DNA of 64,000 bases, taken from NCBI GenBank assembly GCA_965277615.1, contig CBDIDG010000006.1:1612001-1676000 (forward strand), read 5' to 3'. Under the pieces are notes generated by a model. The model had not been told where the DNA came from. It searched no databases and worked only from the letters and a program-made list of their open reading frames with translations. Within the stretch, counting starts at the first letter, position 1. Each line of letters opens with the position of its first letter. This document shows positions 1 through 8,014 of this stretch, in pieces. This DNA is from Bog-532 sp965277615 (GTDB lineage: Bacteria; Actinomycetota; Actinomycetes; Streptosporangiales; Streptosporangiaceae). A program made the translations under genes and the position numbers.

Positions 1-798
1 GTGCAGTACCTGCCGCAGCCCACCCACCTGGTGTACCTGGTCCTGCTCGGGGTGTTCGTGCTCCAGGCGATCGGGGTGCTGCTGATGCCGGAGACCTCCA
101 GCCCCACCCCGGGCGCCCTGGCCTCGTTGCGGCCCCAGTTCGCGGTGCCCGCAGCGGTCCGGCGGCCGATGCTGTTCGCGGTGCCCGCCCTGGTCGCGGT
201 GTGGGCCATGGCCGGCCTGTACGGGGCGCTCGGGCCCGCCCTGGTCAAGCTGGTCTCCGGTTCCGGCTCGGTCGTCCTCGGCGGCTTGTCCCTGTTCGTG
301 CTGGCCGGCAGCGGAGCCGTGGCCGTGCTGCTGCTCCAGCGGCAAAACGCCCGGCAACTCACGCTGATCGGCGGCGGCGCGCTGCTGGCCGGGATCGCGC
401 TGACCCTGATCGCCGTGGGCACCCGGTCGACGGCCGGATTCTTCGTGGGCACGGCGATCGCCGGGATCGGCTTCGGCGGCGGTTTCCAGGGCGCCATCCG
501 GTCGGTGATGCCACTGGCCGCGCCGCACCAGCGGGCCGGAGTGCTGTCCGTGGTCTACGTGGTGTCCTACCTGGCCCTGGGCCTGCCCGCGGTCATCGCC
601 GGCGTCCTGCTGGTGCACGGGGACAACCTGCTGCACACCACGGTCCAGTACGGCGTGGCGGTTATGGTGCTGGCGGCACTGGCCCTGCTGGGCGCGATCC
701 GGCCCACCCGCCCGGCGGTGGAGACCCGGCCCGAGCGCGATGAGGTGATCGAGCCGGAGCAGGCCCGGGAGATGCGCACCGCTGAGCGGGTTATTTGA
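1..798 (+). CDS. MFS transporter, C-terminal part (cut by window edge)
   Basis: The reading frame is open from the first base of the window to a TGA at 796-798, so the start lies outside. The 265 visible residues are almost entirely hydrophobic, with about seven membrane segments joined by short loops. The glycine-rich segment AIAGIGFGGGFQGAIRSVMP resembles the later helices of major facilitator exporters. The tail (from about residue 235) is polar and acidic and would lie in the cytoplasm. The last 8 bp overlap the end of the convergent ABC permease gene. Substrate cannot be inferred. Confidence 0.75.
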   Translation: MQYLPQPTHLVYLVLLGVFVLQAIGVLLMPETSSPTPGALASLRPQFAVPAAVRRPMLFAVPALVAVWAMAGLYGALGPALVKLVSGSGSVVLGGLSLFVLAGSGAVAVLLLQRQNARQLTLIGGGALLAGIALTLIAVGTRSTAGFFVGTAIAGIGFGGGFQGAIRSVMPLAAPHQRAGVLSVVYVVSYLALGLPAVIAGVLLVHGDNLLHTTVQYGVAVMVLAALALLGAIRPTRPAVETRPERDEVIEPEQAREMRTAERVI

Positions 799-1648
799 GC
801 AGGAGGCGCCGGATCCGGCGGCTGGCCACGTACAGCCCGGCCAGGCCCAGGACGGCGAGGTAGGCGACGTTGACCAGCAGGGCCGGCCCGGGGTGGCCGA
901 AAGCCAGGCCGCGCAGCAGGTCCACCGCCTGGTACAGCGGCGTGCACTGCACCACGATCTGCAGCGCCCGCGGGTACACCGCGAGCGGGAAGAACGTGGT
1001 CGAGAACAAGAACATGGGCAGCGTGGCCAAGATGATGAAGTCGAAGTCCTTCCAGCTGCGCATGTAGGTGGTGGCGGCCATCCCGATCCCGGCGAACGCG
1101 AAGCTGACCAGCAACGAGGCGGGCAGGGCCAGGATCAGCCAGGGGGTGGTGGCCAGCCCCAGCGCCGCCAGCACGACCAGGAACAGCACCGCGTACATCA
1201 GCCCGCGGCTCAGCGCCCAGGTCACCTCACCGACGGCCACGTCCACCGGCCCGAGCGGGGTGGACAGCGCCGCGTCGTAGACCTTGGCGTACTTGAGCTT
1301 GTGGAACACGTTGAAGGTGGAGTCGTACACCGCGCCGTTCATCGACGTGGTGGCCAGCAGCGCGGGCGCCACGAACTCGGTGTACCCGACCGGCTGGCCG
1401 CCGGGCCCGTTCACCGTCCCGACCAGGTGCCCCAGGCCCACCCGTACCGACAGCAGGTAGAACAGGGGCTCCAGGATCCCGGTCACAAGCAGGATCCACA
1501 GGTGGCGGTAGGCGCGGGCGTTCCGCTCGACTAGCGACAGGCCGGCCCGGCCGGGCAGCCCGGGCAGGGGCAGCCACTGCAGCGACCCGCCGGTCGCGGT
1601 GGCGGGGGCCGAAGCGGAGGCTCGGGCGGTCGCGGGGGTGTTACTCAT
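791..1648 (-). CDS. ABC-2 type transporter permease (second permease of exporter operon)
   Basis: This 285-residue membrane protein has a cytoplasmic N-terminal stretch of about 45 residues followed by six predicted membrane helices, the layout of NodJ/DrrB-type ABC-2 permeases. Its ATG at 1648 overlaps the end of the upstream permease gene by 8 bp, so the two are translationally coupled. With the adjacent permease and ATPase it would form an exporter in the plasma membrane. The family moves lipo-oligosaccharides, polyketides or drugs; the actual substrate is not visible. The two permeases are related but distinct, suggesting a heterodimer. Confidence 0.85.
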   Translation of the reverse strand: MSNTPATARASASAPATATGGSLQWLPLPGLPGRAGLSLVERNARAYRHLWILLVTGILEPLFYLLSVRVGLGHLVGTVNGPGGQPVGYTEFVAPALLATTSMNGAVYDSTFNVFHKLKYAKVYDAALSTPLGPVDVAVGEVTWALSRGLMYAVLFLVVLAALGLATTPWLILALPASLLVSFAFAGIGMAATTYMRSWKDFDFIILATLPMFLFSTTFFPLAVYPRALQIVVQCTPLYQAVDLLRGLAFGHPGPALLVNVAYLAVLGLAGLYVASRRIRRLLLK

Positions 1649-2489
1649 AGAGCCGCTGGGTGTAGGTCCGCTGCGCGGCCACGCAGCCCGCCAGGGCCAG
1701 CACCAGGAGGTAGCCGACGTGCACGGCCGTGCTCCCCAGGTCGGCGTGGCCCAGGGCGAGGGAGCGGCACAGCGCCACGCCGTGCCAGAGCGGCGTCACG
1801 TAGGCGACCGGCTGCAGCCAGCCCGGCAGCTGGCTGATCGGGAAGAACGTGCCGGAGAACAGGAACAACGGCACCATCACGAACCGCATCAGCACGGCGA
1901 AGCTGACGTCGGTGGTCCGGGTCACCGACCACGCCATCAGTCCCGGCGCGAACGCCAGCCCGGTCAGCACGGCCGCCGGCAGCGTCAGGATGACCAGCGG
2001 CGAACTGACCGCGCCGAACGCGGCGATCACGGCCAGGAAGATCCCGCAGGTCATGAACAGCCGCAGCGTGACGAACATCAGGTGCCCGCGGAACACGTCC
2101 GCCGGGCGCAGCGGGCCCGCCGCGGCGGCGAAGTAGTTCTGTATCCATTTGACCGAGCCGAGCACCGGATACATGCACTCGCCGAACGCGGTCTGCATGG
2201 CGGTGGCGGCCAGCAGGCCGGGCGAGATGAAGGCCAGGTAGGTGACCCCGCCCAGGCTGGCCGAGCTGTGCCGGTTGACCAGCGTGCCCAGGCCCGCGCC
2301 CATCGCGCTCAGGTAGAGCACCGGGCCCAGCACGCTGGAGATCACCGAGCCGCGCCAGGTCCGCCGGTAGTTGGTGAGCCAGTACCGCAACTCGCGGACA
2401 GCGAAGCCCCAGGGCTGGACCGCGCGGCCCCGGCCGGTAGCCGCCGGGGCGGGCCGGGCGGTGGCCGGAGCGTTGATCGGTGCCGCCAT
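1641..2489 (-). CDS. ABC-2 type transporter permease (first permease of exporter operon)
   Basis: This 282-residue protein has an alanine/proline-rich cytoplasmic lead followed by six predicted membrane helices, including the motif FSGTFFPISQLPGWLQ typical of NodJ/DrrB-type permeases. The start ATG overlaps the ATPase stop in an ATGA arrangement at 2486-2489, and its own 3' end overlaps the next permease. The gene order ATPase, permease, permease on one strand makes a compact three-gene exporter operon. Confidence 0.85.
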   Translation of the reverse strand: MAAPINAPATARPAPAATGRGRAVQPWGFAVRELRYWLTNYRRTWRGSVISSVLGPVLYLSAMGAGLGTLVNRHSSASLGGVTYLAFISPGLLAATAMQTAFGECMYPVLGSVKWIQNYFAAAAGPLRPADVFRGHLMFVTLRLFMTCGIFLAVIAAFGAVSSPLVILTLPAAVLTGLAFAPGLMAWSVTRTTDVSFAVLMRFVMVPLFLFSGTFFPISQLPGWLQPVAYVTPLWHGVALCRSLALGHADLGSTAVHVGYLLVLALAGCVAAQRTYTQRLYE

Positions 2490-3475
2490 CAGTCCCCCAG
2501 CTGGCGGCCGGTCAGCCGGAGGAACACGTCCTCCAGGGTGCTGCGCCGGGCCAGCGAAGTGATCGGCTCGACCCCGAGGGCGCGCGCCGCCTCCAGCGCC
2601 CGGTCACCGTTCCGGGTGTAGATGAGCACCCGGTCGGCCAGCACTTCCTGCCGCTCGGACTGGAGGGCCGACTGGAGGGCAACGAGCTTTTCCGCGGCCA
2701 GCTGGTGGTCTGAGGGGTCGAAGCGCAGCTCCAGCACCTCCGGGGTGGAGTACTGCTCGATCAGCTGCCGGGGCGAGCCCTCGGCCACGATCTTCCCGGC
2801 GTCCATCACCACCAGCCGGTCACACAGCTGTTCGGCCTCGTCCATGTAGTGCGTGGTCAGGATCAGCGTGACGCCGCGCTGCTTGAGCCGGAACAGCCGG
2901 TCCCACACGATGTGCCGGGCCTGCGGATCCAGCCCGGTGGTGGGCTCGTCGAGCAGCAGGATCTCCGGGTCGTTGATCAGGGACCGGGCGATGACCAGCC
3001 TCCGCTTCATGCCCCCGGACAGCGGCTCCACCTGATCCTCGGCCCGGTCGCTGAGCTGCACGAACTCCAGCAGGCTGGCGGCCCGCTCCCGGATCACGGC
3101 CCGGGGCAGGCCGAAGTACCGGCCGTAGACGATCAGGTTCTCCCGGACGGTCAGCTCGATGTCGAGCGTGTTCTCCTGCGGGACCACACCCAGCCGGGCC
3201 CGGATCGCGGGTCCGTCCGCGACCGAATCGTGGCCCAGGATGGTGAGCTCGCCGCTGGACGGCGGGGACACGCAGCCGACCATCCGCATGGTGGAGGACT
3301 TGCCCGCGCCGTTCGGTCCGAGGAACCCGAATGCCTCGCCCCGGGCGATGCCAAAGTCGATGCCGGCCACCGCCGTGAAGTCCCCGAACCGCTTGGTTAG
3401 GCTCCGTGCACGCACGAGTAGGTTCAGCTGGTCAGGGTCCGGCACCCTGGCGACGTTACCCGGCGTCTCTGACAA
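2489..3475 (-). CDS. ABC transporter ATP-binding protein, NodI/DrrA-like
   Basis: This 328-residue ATPase powers the two downstream permeases. Motifs in order are Walker A GPNGAGKSST (about residue 53), a Q-loop, the signature LSGGMKRR, Walker B ILLLDEPTTGLDP and the switch histidine in LTTHYMDEAEQ. A C-terminal domain of about 90 residues follows, as in DrrA-type proteins. The longest frame starts with TTG at 3475; no strong ribosome site is visible there, so the true start may be slightly downstream. First gene of the exporter operon. Confidence 0.9.
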   Translation of the reverse strand: MSETPGNVARVPDPDQLNLLVRARSLTKRFGDFTAVAGIDFGIARGEAFGFLGPNGAGKSSTMRMVGCVSPPSSGELTILGHDSVADGPAIRARLGVVPQENTLDIELTVRENLIVYGRYFGLPRAVIRERAASLLEFVQLSDRAEDQVEPLSGGMKRRLVIARSLINDPEILLLDEPTTGLDPQARHIVWDRLFRLKQRGVTLILTTHYMDEAEQLCDRLVVMDAGKIVAEGSPRQLIEQYSTPEVLELRFDPSDHQLAAEKLVALQSALQSERQEVLADRVLIYTRNGDRALEAARALGVEPITSLARRSTLEDVFLRLTGRQLGD

Positions 3476-3555
3476 TTTAATAACCGTTTTCTGTCCTGTG
3501 CCGGTGTGACTCAGGTTCGGGGGGTAACCTCAACAAGCGTTCGGCACGGGGATTG

Positions 3556-4194
3556 ATGATGTGGGAAGGGACCGTTTACCTGGTGAAATACATCCGTGAC
3601 ATTTACCAGCGCTTCACGGTACTCATTCACGAGGTCTTGAAGTTCGCCATCGTCGGCGGCGTCGGCTTCGTGGTTCAGATCGGGGTGACCGACGGCCTGC
3701 ACCTGGGCCTGGGCATGGGCCCGGTCAGCGCGACCGCCATCGGCTACATCATCTCGGCCGCCGTCACCTTCCTCGGCAACCGGCACTGGGCGTTCAAGCA
3801 CCGCCAGGGCAAGGGCCTGCGGCACGAGACGCTGATGTTCGTCTTCCTCAACGCCATCGCCCTGGGCATCCAGGAAGCGGTCGTGGCCATCGTCCACTAC
3901 GGCATGAACCAGACCGGCGGCGTGGCCTTCAACATCGCCACCCTCCTCGGCATCGGTCTCGGCACCATCTTCCGGCTCTGGTCTTACCGGAAGTTCGTTT
4001 TCCTCGAGGTGGAGGAAGCTCCCTCGCTGGCCGAGCAGGTCAAGCCGGTCATCACCGGCCACGGCGAGGCCCACGGCGACGTCGGCTCGATGATGCCCGA
4101 CTCTGGTGCCGCTGATGCTGGCCCTGGCCCTGGCTCGCAGGATGATCACGAGCAGAACGGCGAGAGCCGCCACCCGGCGCCCTCCATCGGCTGA
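3556..4194 (+). CDS. GtrA family membrane protein
   Basis: The roughly 212-residue product has four predicted helices between residues 25 and 150, with the family features KFAIVGGVGFVVQ in helix 1 and NRHWAF between helices 2 and 3, plus a second basic RLWSYRKFVF after helix 4. GtrA proteins are small inner-membrane proteins implicated in moving polyprenyl-linked sugars for cell-surface glycosylation. A hydrophilic acidic tail of about 55 residues follows. GGGGA at about 3546 supports ATG 3556 or 3559. It is divergent from the ABC exporter operon. Confidence 0.85.
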   Translation: MMWEGTVYLVKYIRDIYQRFTVLIHEVLKFAIVGGVGFVVQIGVTDGLHLGLGMGPVSATAIGYIISAAVTFLGNRHWAFKHRQGKGLRHETLMFVFLNAIALGIQEAVVAIVHYGMNQTGGVAFNIATLLGIGLGTIFRLWSYRKFVFLEVEEAPSLAEQVKPVITGHGEAHGDVGSMMPDSGAADAGPGPGSQDDHEQNGESRHPAPSIG

Positions 4195-4229
4195 GCTGGT
4201 CCTTAGTTCCTGGTCCTTCGTTCTTGGTC

Positions 4230-4260
4230 AGAGCCCGTCCACTCCGTGTGGGCGGGCTCT
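4230..4260. terminator. Bidirectional hairpin terminator between convergent genes
   Basis: AGAGCCCGTCC and GGGCGGGCTCT form an 11-bp stem with one G-T pair and a 9-nt loop. It lies between the ends of the GtrA gene (+) and the DUF4267 gene (-), so it can serve both. Confidence 0.7.
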
Positions 4261-4268
4261 TCGGCCGT

Positions 4269-4631
4269 TCAGCCCAGGGCCAGAACGAGGCCGGCCGCGA
4301 CGAGCAGTGCCGCCGTGAGCCCGTGGATGCCCAGCACGGTCGCGAGCTTCCCGCCGTTGGTGAGCACGATCAGCGCGTCCGCGGTCGCCGTGAGCGCCGC
4401 GGCGACCAGCGCCCAGCCGAGCGCCGTGCGGCCCGCGGCGGCCCAGACCACGAGCAGCACCACCCCGGAGGTGATGTCGCGGACGCCCTTGATCTCGGTC
4501 AGGGCGCGGACGTTGTCCGGGGCGACACCGTAGGCGAGCGTCGCCTGTCGGGGGGCCAGCAGGAAGCGGCTGCCGATGGCGATGATGGCGGCACAAGCGA
4601 TGATCGCGACGATCAGGGCGGCGAGCTGCAT
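4269..4631 (-). CDS. DUF4267 family membrane protein
   Basis: This 120-residue protein has four hydrophobic helices filling nearly the whole length and the conserved block FLLAPRQATLAYGV followed by LTEIKGVRDITSG, characteristic of the DUF4267 family. The function of the family is unknown. It is divergent from a TetR-type regulator with 83 bp between starts, and a palindromic operator sits in that gap, so it is probably the regulator's target. Confidence 0.8.
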   Translation of the reverse strand: MQLAALIVAIIACAAIIAIGSRFLLAPRQATLAYGVAPDNVRALTEIKGVRDITSGVVLLVVWAAAGRTALGWALVAAALTATADALIVLTNGGKLATVLGIHGLTAALLVAAGLVLALG

Positions 4632-4679
4632 GGTGAGGGTCCCTTCGGATCTTTGTCTAGTTCCTGGTCTGGTTTTTAT

Positions 4680-4705
4680 CTAACAGCGTTATATAACGAT
4701 GCTAG
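4680..4705. promoter_or_regulatory. Palindromic operator for the adjacent TetR-type regulator
   Basis: A perfect 12-bp palindrome CGTTATATAACG (4687-4698) is flanked by imperfect arms CTAACAG and ATGCTAG, giving a 26-bp dyad. It lies between the divergent DUF4267 and TetR genes, 10 bp upstream of the TetR ATG, and is strikingly AT-rich for this genome. Autorepression is inferred from position. Confidence 0.6.
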
Positions 4706-4714
4706 ACTATAGGC

Positions 4715-5254
4715 ATGTCCCCTAGACCCGCTCCAGATCTGGACCTGAGACGCGATCAGGTCATCGGCGCAGCCCGCGACCTCGCCGAGGCCGACGGCTG
4801 GCCCGCCGTCACCATGCGCCGCCTGGCCGGGGAGGTCGGCGTCACCCAGCCGGTGCTCTACTCCGCCTTCGCCAGCCGCCAGGCACTCATCGACGCGGTG
4901 GCGCTCAACGGCTTCGATGACCTCGCCGCGGCGCTCAGGGCGGTCGAAGCCTCGCCGAAGGCGCGGATGCGCGCCTACCTCGACTTCGCCGCCGCCCATC
5001 CCCGGGTCTATGAGGCGATGTTCTCACTGCCCTCGGGGCTGGCCTTCGCGGCCGACGACACCCCCGAACCACTCCGGCGCGCGTTCTCGGGCGTCCGCGA
5101 CGCATTCCCCGATGCGGACGAGACCCAGGCCGAAGTCGCCTGGGCGGCGATGCACGGCCTGGCCACCCTCCAAGCCAGCGGGCGCCTACGCCCGAGCCAC
5201 GTCGAGGCCCGGCTCGACCTCGCCCATCGCATGCTCACCCAGCCGGAGACCTAA
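4715..5254 (+). CDS. TetR/AcrR family transcriptional regulator
   Basis: This 179-residue repressor has an N-terminal helix-turn-helix at about residues 15-60 (VIGAARDLAEADGWPAVTMR, then VGVTQPVLYSAFASRQALID), the classic TetR DNA-binding unit, and a helical ligand domain after it. The ATG is only a few bases past a -10-like TAGACT, so the mRNA may have little or no leader. It most likely controls the divergent DUF4267 gene and itself through the dyad at 4680-4705. Ligand unknown. Confidence 0.85.
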   Translation: MSPRPAPDLDLRRDQVIGAARDLAEADGWPAVTMRRLAGEVGVTQPVLYSAFASRQALIDAVALNGFDDLAAALRAVEASPKARMRAYLDFAAAHPRVYEAMFSLPSGLAFAADDTPEPLRRAFSGVRDAFPDADETQAEVAWAAMHGLATLQASGRLRPSHVEARLDLAHRMLTQPET

Positions 5255-5288
5255 GGAGTGCCGTGATGTCGCCTCGCGAAGGTGCTCG

Positions 5289-6167
5289 CTAGGAGCGGCA
5301 GCCGGTGCCTTCGGGGACGAGCTGGAGGTTCTCGGCCAAGACGGTCTTGGCCTGGGCCTGGGTCAGGACGCCGACCGAGACCAGGCGGCCCACCACGTGG
5401 ACCTCGCGGTTGCGGGCGTTTTGCGGGTTGGTCCGCGGGTCGTCAGCCGTGGGGGCGTTGACCACGCCGGCCAGGAACGCAGCCTCGGGCCAGCTCAGGT
5501 TGGCGGGCTCGACGCCGAAGTAGCCGCAGCTGGCCTGGCGGAGCCCGTAGTAATTGTTGCCGTAGTAGGCGATCTCGGCGTACATCTGCAGGATCTGCGC
5601 CTTGGTGTAGTGCAGGTCCAGCTTGACCGCCAGCACGACCTGCTCGGTCTCAACGGTGAACCCGGACCGCCCGCTGGTGTAGAGGTTCTTGGCCAGCTGC
5701 TGCTCCAGCGTGCTGCCGCCCTGATCGGGGTGGCCGGTGAGGTCGCCCCAGAACAGCCGGGCCACGGCCAGCGGGTCCACGCCCGGGGTGGAGTAGAACC
5801 GGTGATCCTCGGTGGCCACCAGCGCCTGGGTGAACCGCGTCGGCGGCTGGACCCCGGGATAGCTGATCCCGTGCGAGACGGCCTGCTCCTGCACGAGCGC
5901 GGGCGCGTTGCTCACCGAGGGCGTGAAGACCCAGAGGCCGCCGCAGACCACAACCAGCACGATGATCAGCACCAGGAGCGTCTTGGCCAGCCGCCGCGGC
6001 CAGCGCCGCCCCGTGCGCGCCCTGGCCCGCGGCCGCGGCCGCGGCCTCGGCGCGGGGCGTGCGGCCCGCGGCTCGCGACGGTACGGCCGGGTGTCACCGC
6101 CCGTGTCCTCGTACCATCCGTCCGATCCACTGGACCAGGAATCCCGCGACGTCCCGAACACGCTCAC
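5289..6167 (-). CDS. GT51 peptidoglycan glycosyltransferase (monofunctional)
   Basis: The 292-residue protein has an Arg/Pro-rich cytoplasmic lead, one membrane anchor at about residues 62-80 and an extracytoplasmic GT51 domain. The motifs are ATEDHRFYSTPGVD (catalytic Glu), GGSTLEQQLAKNLY and QILQMYAEIAYYGNNYYGL. It polymerises lipid II into glycan strands on the outer face of the membrane. There is no transpeptidase domain, so it is of monofunctional (Mgt) type. A GTG start at 6167 is preceded by GGGAGG about 10 nt upstream. It precedes the tRNA-Pro integration site. Confidence 0.88.
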   Translation of the reverse strand: MSVFGTSRDSWSSGSDGWYEDTGGDTRPYRREPRAARPAPRPRPRPRARARTGRRWPRRLAKTLLVLIIVLVVVCGGLWVFTPSVSNAPALVQEQAVSHGISYPGVQPPTRFTQALVATEDHRFYSTPGVDPLAVARLFWGDLTGHPDQGGSTLEQQLAKNLYTSGRSGFTVETEQVVLAVKLDLHYTKAQILQMYAEIAYYGNNYYGLRQASCGYFGVEPANLSWPEAAFLAGVVNAPTADDPRTNPQNARNREVHVVGRLVSVGVLTQAQAKTVLAENLQLVPEGTGCRS

Positions 6168-6612
6168 TGGTGCAGTGCCTCCCGTGCCCGACTGGACGCC
6201 ACCCGCGGTAGCTCCGGCTTGTTACCCATGGACGAACGCGGCATACCGGCGGATGCCCGCGATCAAATCTAGGTGGTTGACGCCATCTTTAACGGCCTGC
6301 AACCCGGCGTGTCGTTCCCGGCCGACAACCTTCCAGAAACCTGGAGCACCTGGAGCATTGCCCGCCCGCTCTGATCACCGCCAGGCCGCGGCCAGGTGTC
6401 ACTCCCCCATTACACCGGGTTGCCTGCGGTCGGCGGGCGGTGTTGGCCACTAGTCGGCGGGCGGCGTTTAGCCGGCAGGCGATGCTGGCCACTAGTCGGC
6501 GGGTCGCGTTTAGTCGGCGGACGGCGTTGGCCATTACGAGCGTGGCCCCGGCAGGTCGCGCACTACGCTAAGGTAAGTAAGCCCGCTCAGGCGGGTGTGT
6601 GCGTCAGCGCAC
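6168..6612. other. Non-coding stretch upstream of tRNA-Pro
   Basis: No supported gene lies in these 445 bp. The stretch contains the GT51 upstream region, a degenerate tandem repeat (6429-6536) and presumably the tRNA-Pro promoter in the last 60 bp. Confidence 0.6.
6429..6536. repeat. Degenerate tandem repeat, about five units
   Basis: Units of 18-25 bp share the core GTCGGCGGRCGGYGTT followed by NRGCCACTA, with insertions and substitutions between copies. The unit length varies, so this is not a microsatellite. It ends 77 bp before tRNA-Pro. Confidence 0.65.
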
Positions 6613-6686
6613 CGGGACGTGGCCCAGCTTGGTAGGGCACTTGACTGGGGGTCAAGGGGTCGCGGGTTCAAATCCCGCCGTCCCGA
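6613..6686 (+). tRNA. tRNA-Pro (anticodon GGG)
   Basis: The acceptor arms CGGGACG and CGTCCCG pair over 7 bp, the anticodon stem CTTGA/TCAAG encloses loop CTGGGGG with anticodon GGG, and the T arm is GCGGG-TTCAAAT-CCCGC. A discriminator A follows and the CCA is not encoded. Its 3' part is the integration target repeated at four other places in the window, and this is the only copy with a complete 5' half. Confidence 0.95.
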
Positions 6687-6694
6687 CTTAGTTT
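6643..6694. other. Attachment site 1 (intact tRNA-Pro 3' part)
   Basis: These 52 bp run from the anticodon loop through the tRNA end to CTTAGTTT and are identical to 12297-12348. Diverged copies lie at 16392, 45554/46922 and 49028. Tyrosine integrases of actinomycete elements commonly recombine at tRNA 3' ends and rebuild the gene. Confidence 0.85.
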
Positions 6695-6703
6695 CCGCAG
6701 ATT

Positions 6704-6736
6704 AGAGCCCGTTTTTCAACGTTAGAGACGGGCTCT
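6704..6736. terminator. Hairpin downstream of tRNA-Pro
   Basis: AGAGCCCGT and ACGGGCTCT form a 9-bp stem around a 15-nt loop, 18 bp after the tRNA. It may end tRNA transcription and the convergent integrase remnant. Confidence 0.5.
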
Positions 6737-6761
6737 GGTGGTCGCCCGAGAGCCTTGTCTC

Positions 6762-6997
6762 TCACAGTTTGTAAGCGATCTTGTGAATGCAGGCGAGCGT
6801 CTCGGTGGCTTGCTTCAGGTCCTCGTTGCTCGCGTGGACATAGGTTTTCATGGTGAACGCGGCGTCGTAGTGCCCCCCGCCCACTTGCTGACGATGGAGA
6901 TCGGCACTCCGGCCTTCTCCATCAGGGACAGGGTGGTGTGCCGCGAGTCGTGCAGCCTGATCTTGCGGAGACCTTCCTTAGCATCTACGGGTCCGAA
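6762..6997 (-). pseudogene. Tyrosine integrase C-terminal remnant (type A)
   Basis: The minus strand encodes the end of a phage-type tyrosine recombinase: KIRLHDSRHTTLSL carries the H-x-x-R box, KWAG the next motif, and KTYVHASNEDLKQATETL the catalytic tyrosine. Two extra G residues in the run before the HYDAAF segment shift the frame, and everything upstream of the HDSRH region is missing, replaced by unrelated sequence at about 7000. It lies directly right of attachment site 1, the normal integrase position. A shorter copy of the same tail is at 47000-47077. Confidence 0.8.
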
Positions 6998-7002
6998 AAC
7001 AG

Positions 7003-7320
7003 TGCTCGACCGGTCGTCTCGGTGTATTGGCCGTTCAGCAGACGGCCAGCGTCCGCCTTCAGGTATTGAATGAGCGCTGGACGCGCGTGGCCCCCGCCGA
7101 ACCGGTCGTCAAGTCGCCTGAAAATCTCGACCGTGGCGCGGAACCGTTCGACGTCGGCCAAGCCGATGCGGACCGACTGCGACGCCTCGCGGCCGGAAAC
7201 GGCTCCCGAATCGACCAGCCAGCGGAGCGGCGCATCATCCCAGACTCGCGGGTCAGCCGGCCCCCAGGACGTGGCCGGACCGCTCAGATCGGCTTGCACA
7301 ACTTGCCCTGGCCTGTGCGG
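7003..7320 (-). pseudogene. Fragment of XRE-family regulator C-terminal region
   Basis: An uninterrupted minus-strand frame gives VERFRATVEIFRRLDDRFGG followed by GHARPALIQYLKADAGRLLN and TETTGRALF, the linker region seen in long actinomycete XRE-type regulators between the DNA-binding part and the helical repeats. The helix-turn-helix and the C-terminal repeats are both absent. The frame ends abruptly where it meets the integrase remnant at about 7003. Nonfunctional junction fragment; assignment rests on remembered family pattern. Confidence 0.5.
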
Positions 7321-7345
7321 GCGCGGCTTCCGGGGCCGCGCTCCC

Positions 7346-8014
7346 CTACTGGCTCTCGGGCGTGATGAATCCCGACTCGTAGGCCTGGACGACCGCTTGC
7401 ACGCGGTCGCGGAGGTTGAGCTTGGCCAGGATATGACCGACGTGGATTTTGACCGTGCTCTCGGATAGGTGCAGCCCCGAGGCGATCTCGCGGTTGGACT
7501 GGCCCCGGGCCAGCAGCAGGAACACCTCGCGTTCCCGTTCGGTGAGGACATCGAGCAGGCTGTCACGCCGGGTCGCGCGCTCGGGGTCGGGCAGCAGCGG
7601 GACGAACCGGTCGATCAGCCGCCGGGTCGTGCTGGGCGCCAGGACCGCCTCGCCGCCGGCAACGGTTCGAATGGCCGCGAGCAGATCGGCGGGCGGTGCG
7701 TCCTTCAGCAGGAAGCCGCTGGCGCCGGCGCGCAGGCCAGCGTAGACGTACTGGTCCAGGTCGTAGGTGGTGAGGATCACCACCTTCGACTGTCCCCCGG
7801 CGGCGGCGATGGCCGCGGTGGCCTTGATGCCGTCGACGCCGGGCATGCGAACGTCCATGAGCACCACATCCGGCTGCAGGGCGGCCGACATGCTGATGCC
7901 CGCGGCGCCGTCGGCGGCCTCGCCGACCACGGTCATGTCGGTTTCGGCTTCGAGTATCATCCGGAAGCCCATCCGCAGCAGTGACTGGTCATCGACGAGC
8001 AGGACCCGGATCAC
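7346..8014 (-). CDS. NarL/LuxR-type response regulator
   Basis: This 222-residue protein has a receiver domain (acidic pair VDD near residue 8, phosphorylatable Asp in VLMDVRMPGVDG, Thr in ILTTYD, Lys in LLKDAPP) and a LuxR helix-turn-helix at about residues 150-205 (LTEREREVFLLLARGQSNREI). The GTG start overlaps the kinase stop as GTGA at 8011-8014. It is the last gene of an operon ABC ATPase, ABC permease, histidine kinase, regulator, and probably controls that transporter in response to a membrane-acting signal. Confidence 0.9.
   Translation of the reverse strand: MIRVLLVDDQSLLRMGFRMILEAETDMTVVGEAADGAAGISMSAALQPDVVLMDVRMPGVDGIKATAAIAAAGGQSKVVILTTYDLDQYVYAGLRAGASGFLLKDAPPADLLAAIRTVAGGEAVLAPSTTRRLIDRFVPLLPDPERATRRDSLLDVLTEREREVFLLLARGQSNREIASGLHLSESTVKIHVGHILAKLNLRDRVQAVVQAYESGFITPESQ

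Noticed and set aside
4917..6272. Long plus-strand frame across the TetR end and GT51 gene
   Set aside because: It runs out of frame through the TetR gene and antisense to a clear GT51 domain; the product is Arg/Pro-rich with no family pattern.
6429..6536. CRISPR-like array
   Set aside because: Units are degenerate and contiguous with no unique spacers and no cas genes; no CRISPR array was seen elsewhere in the window.
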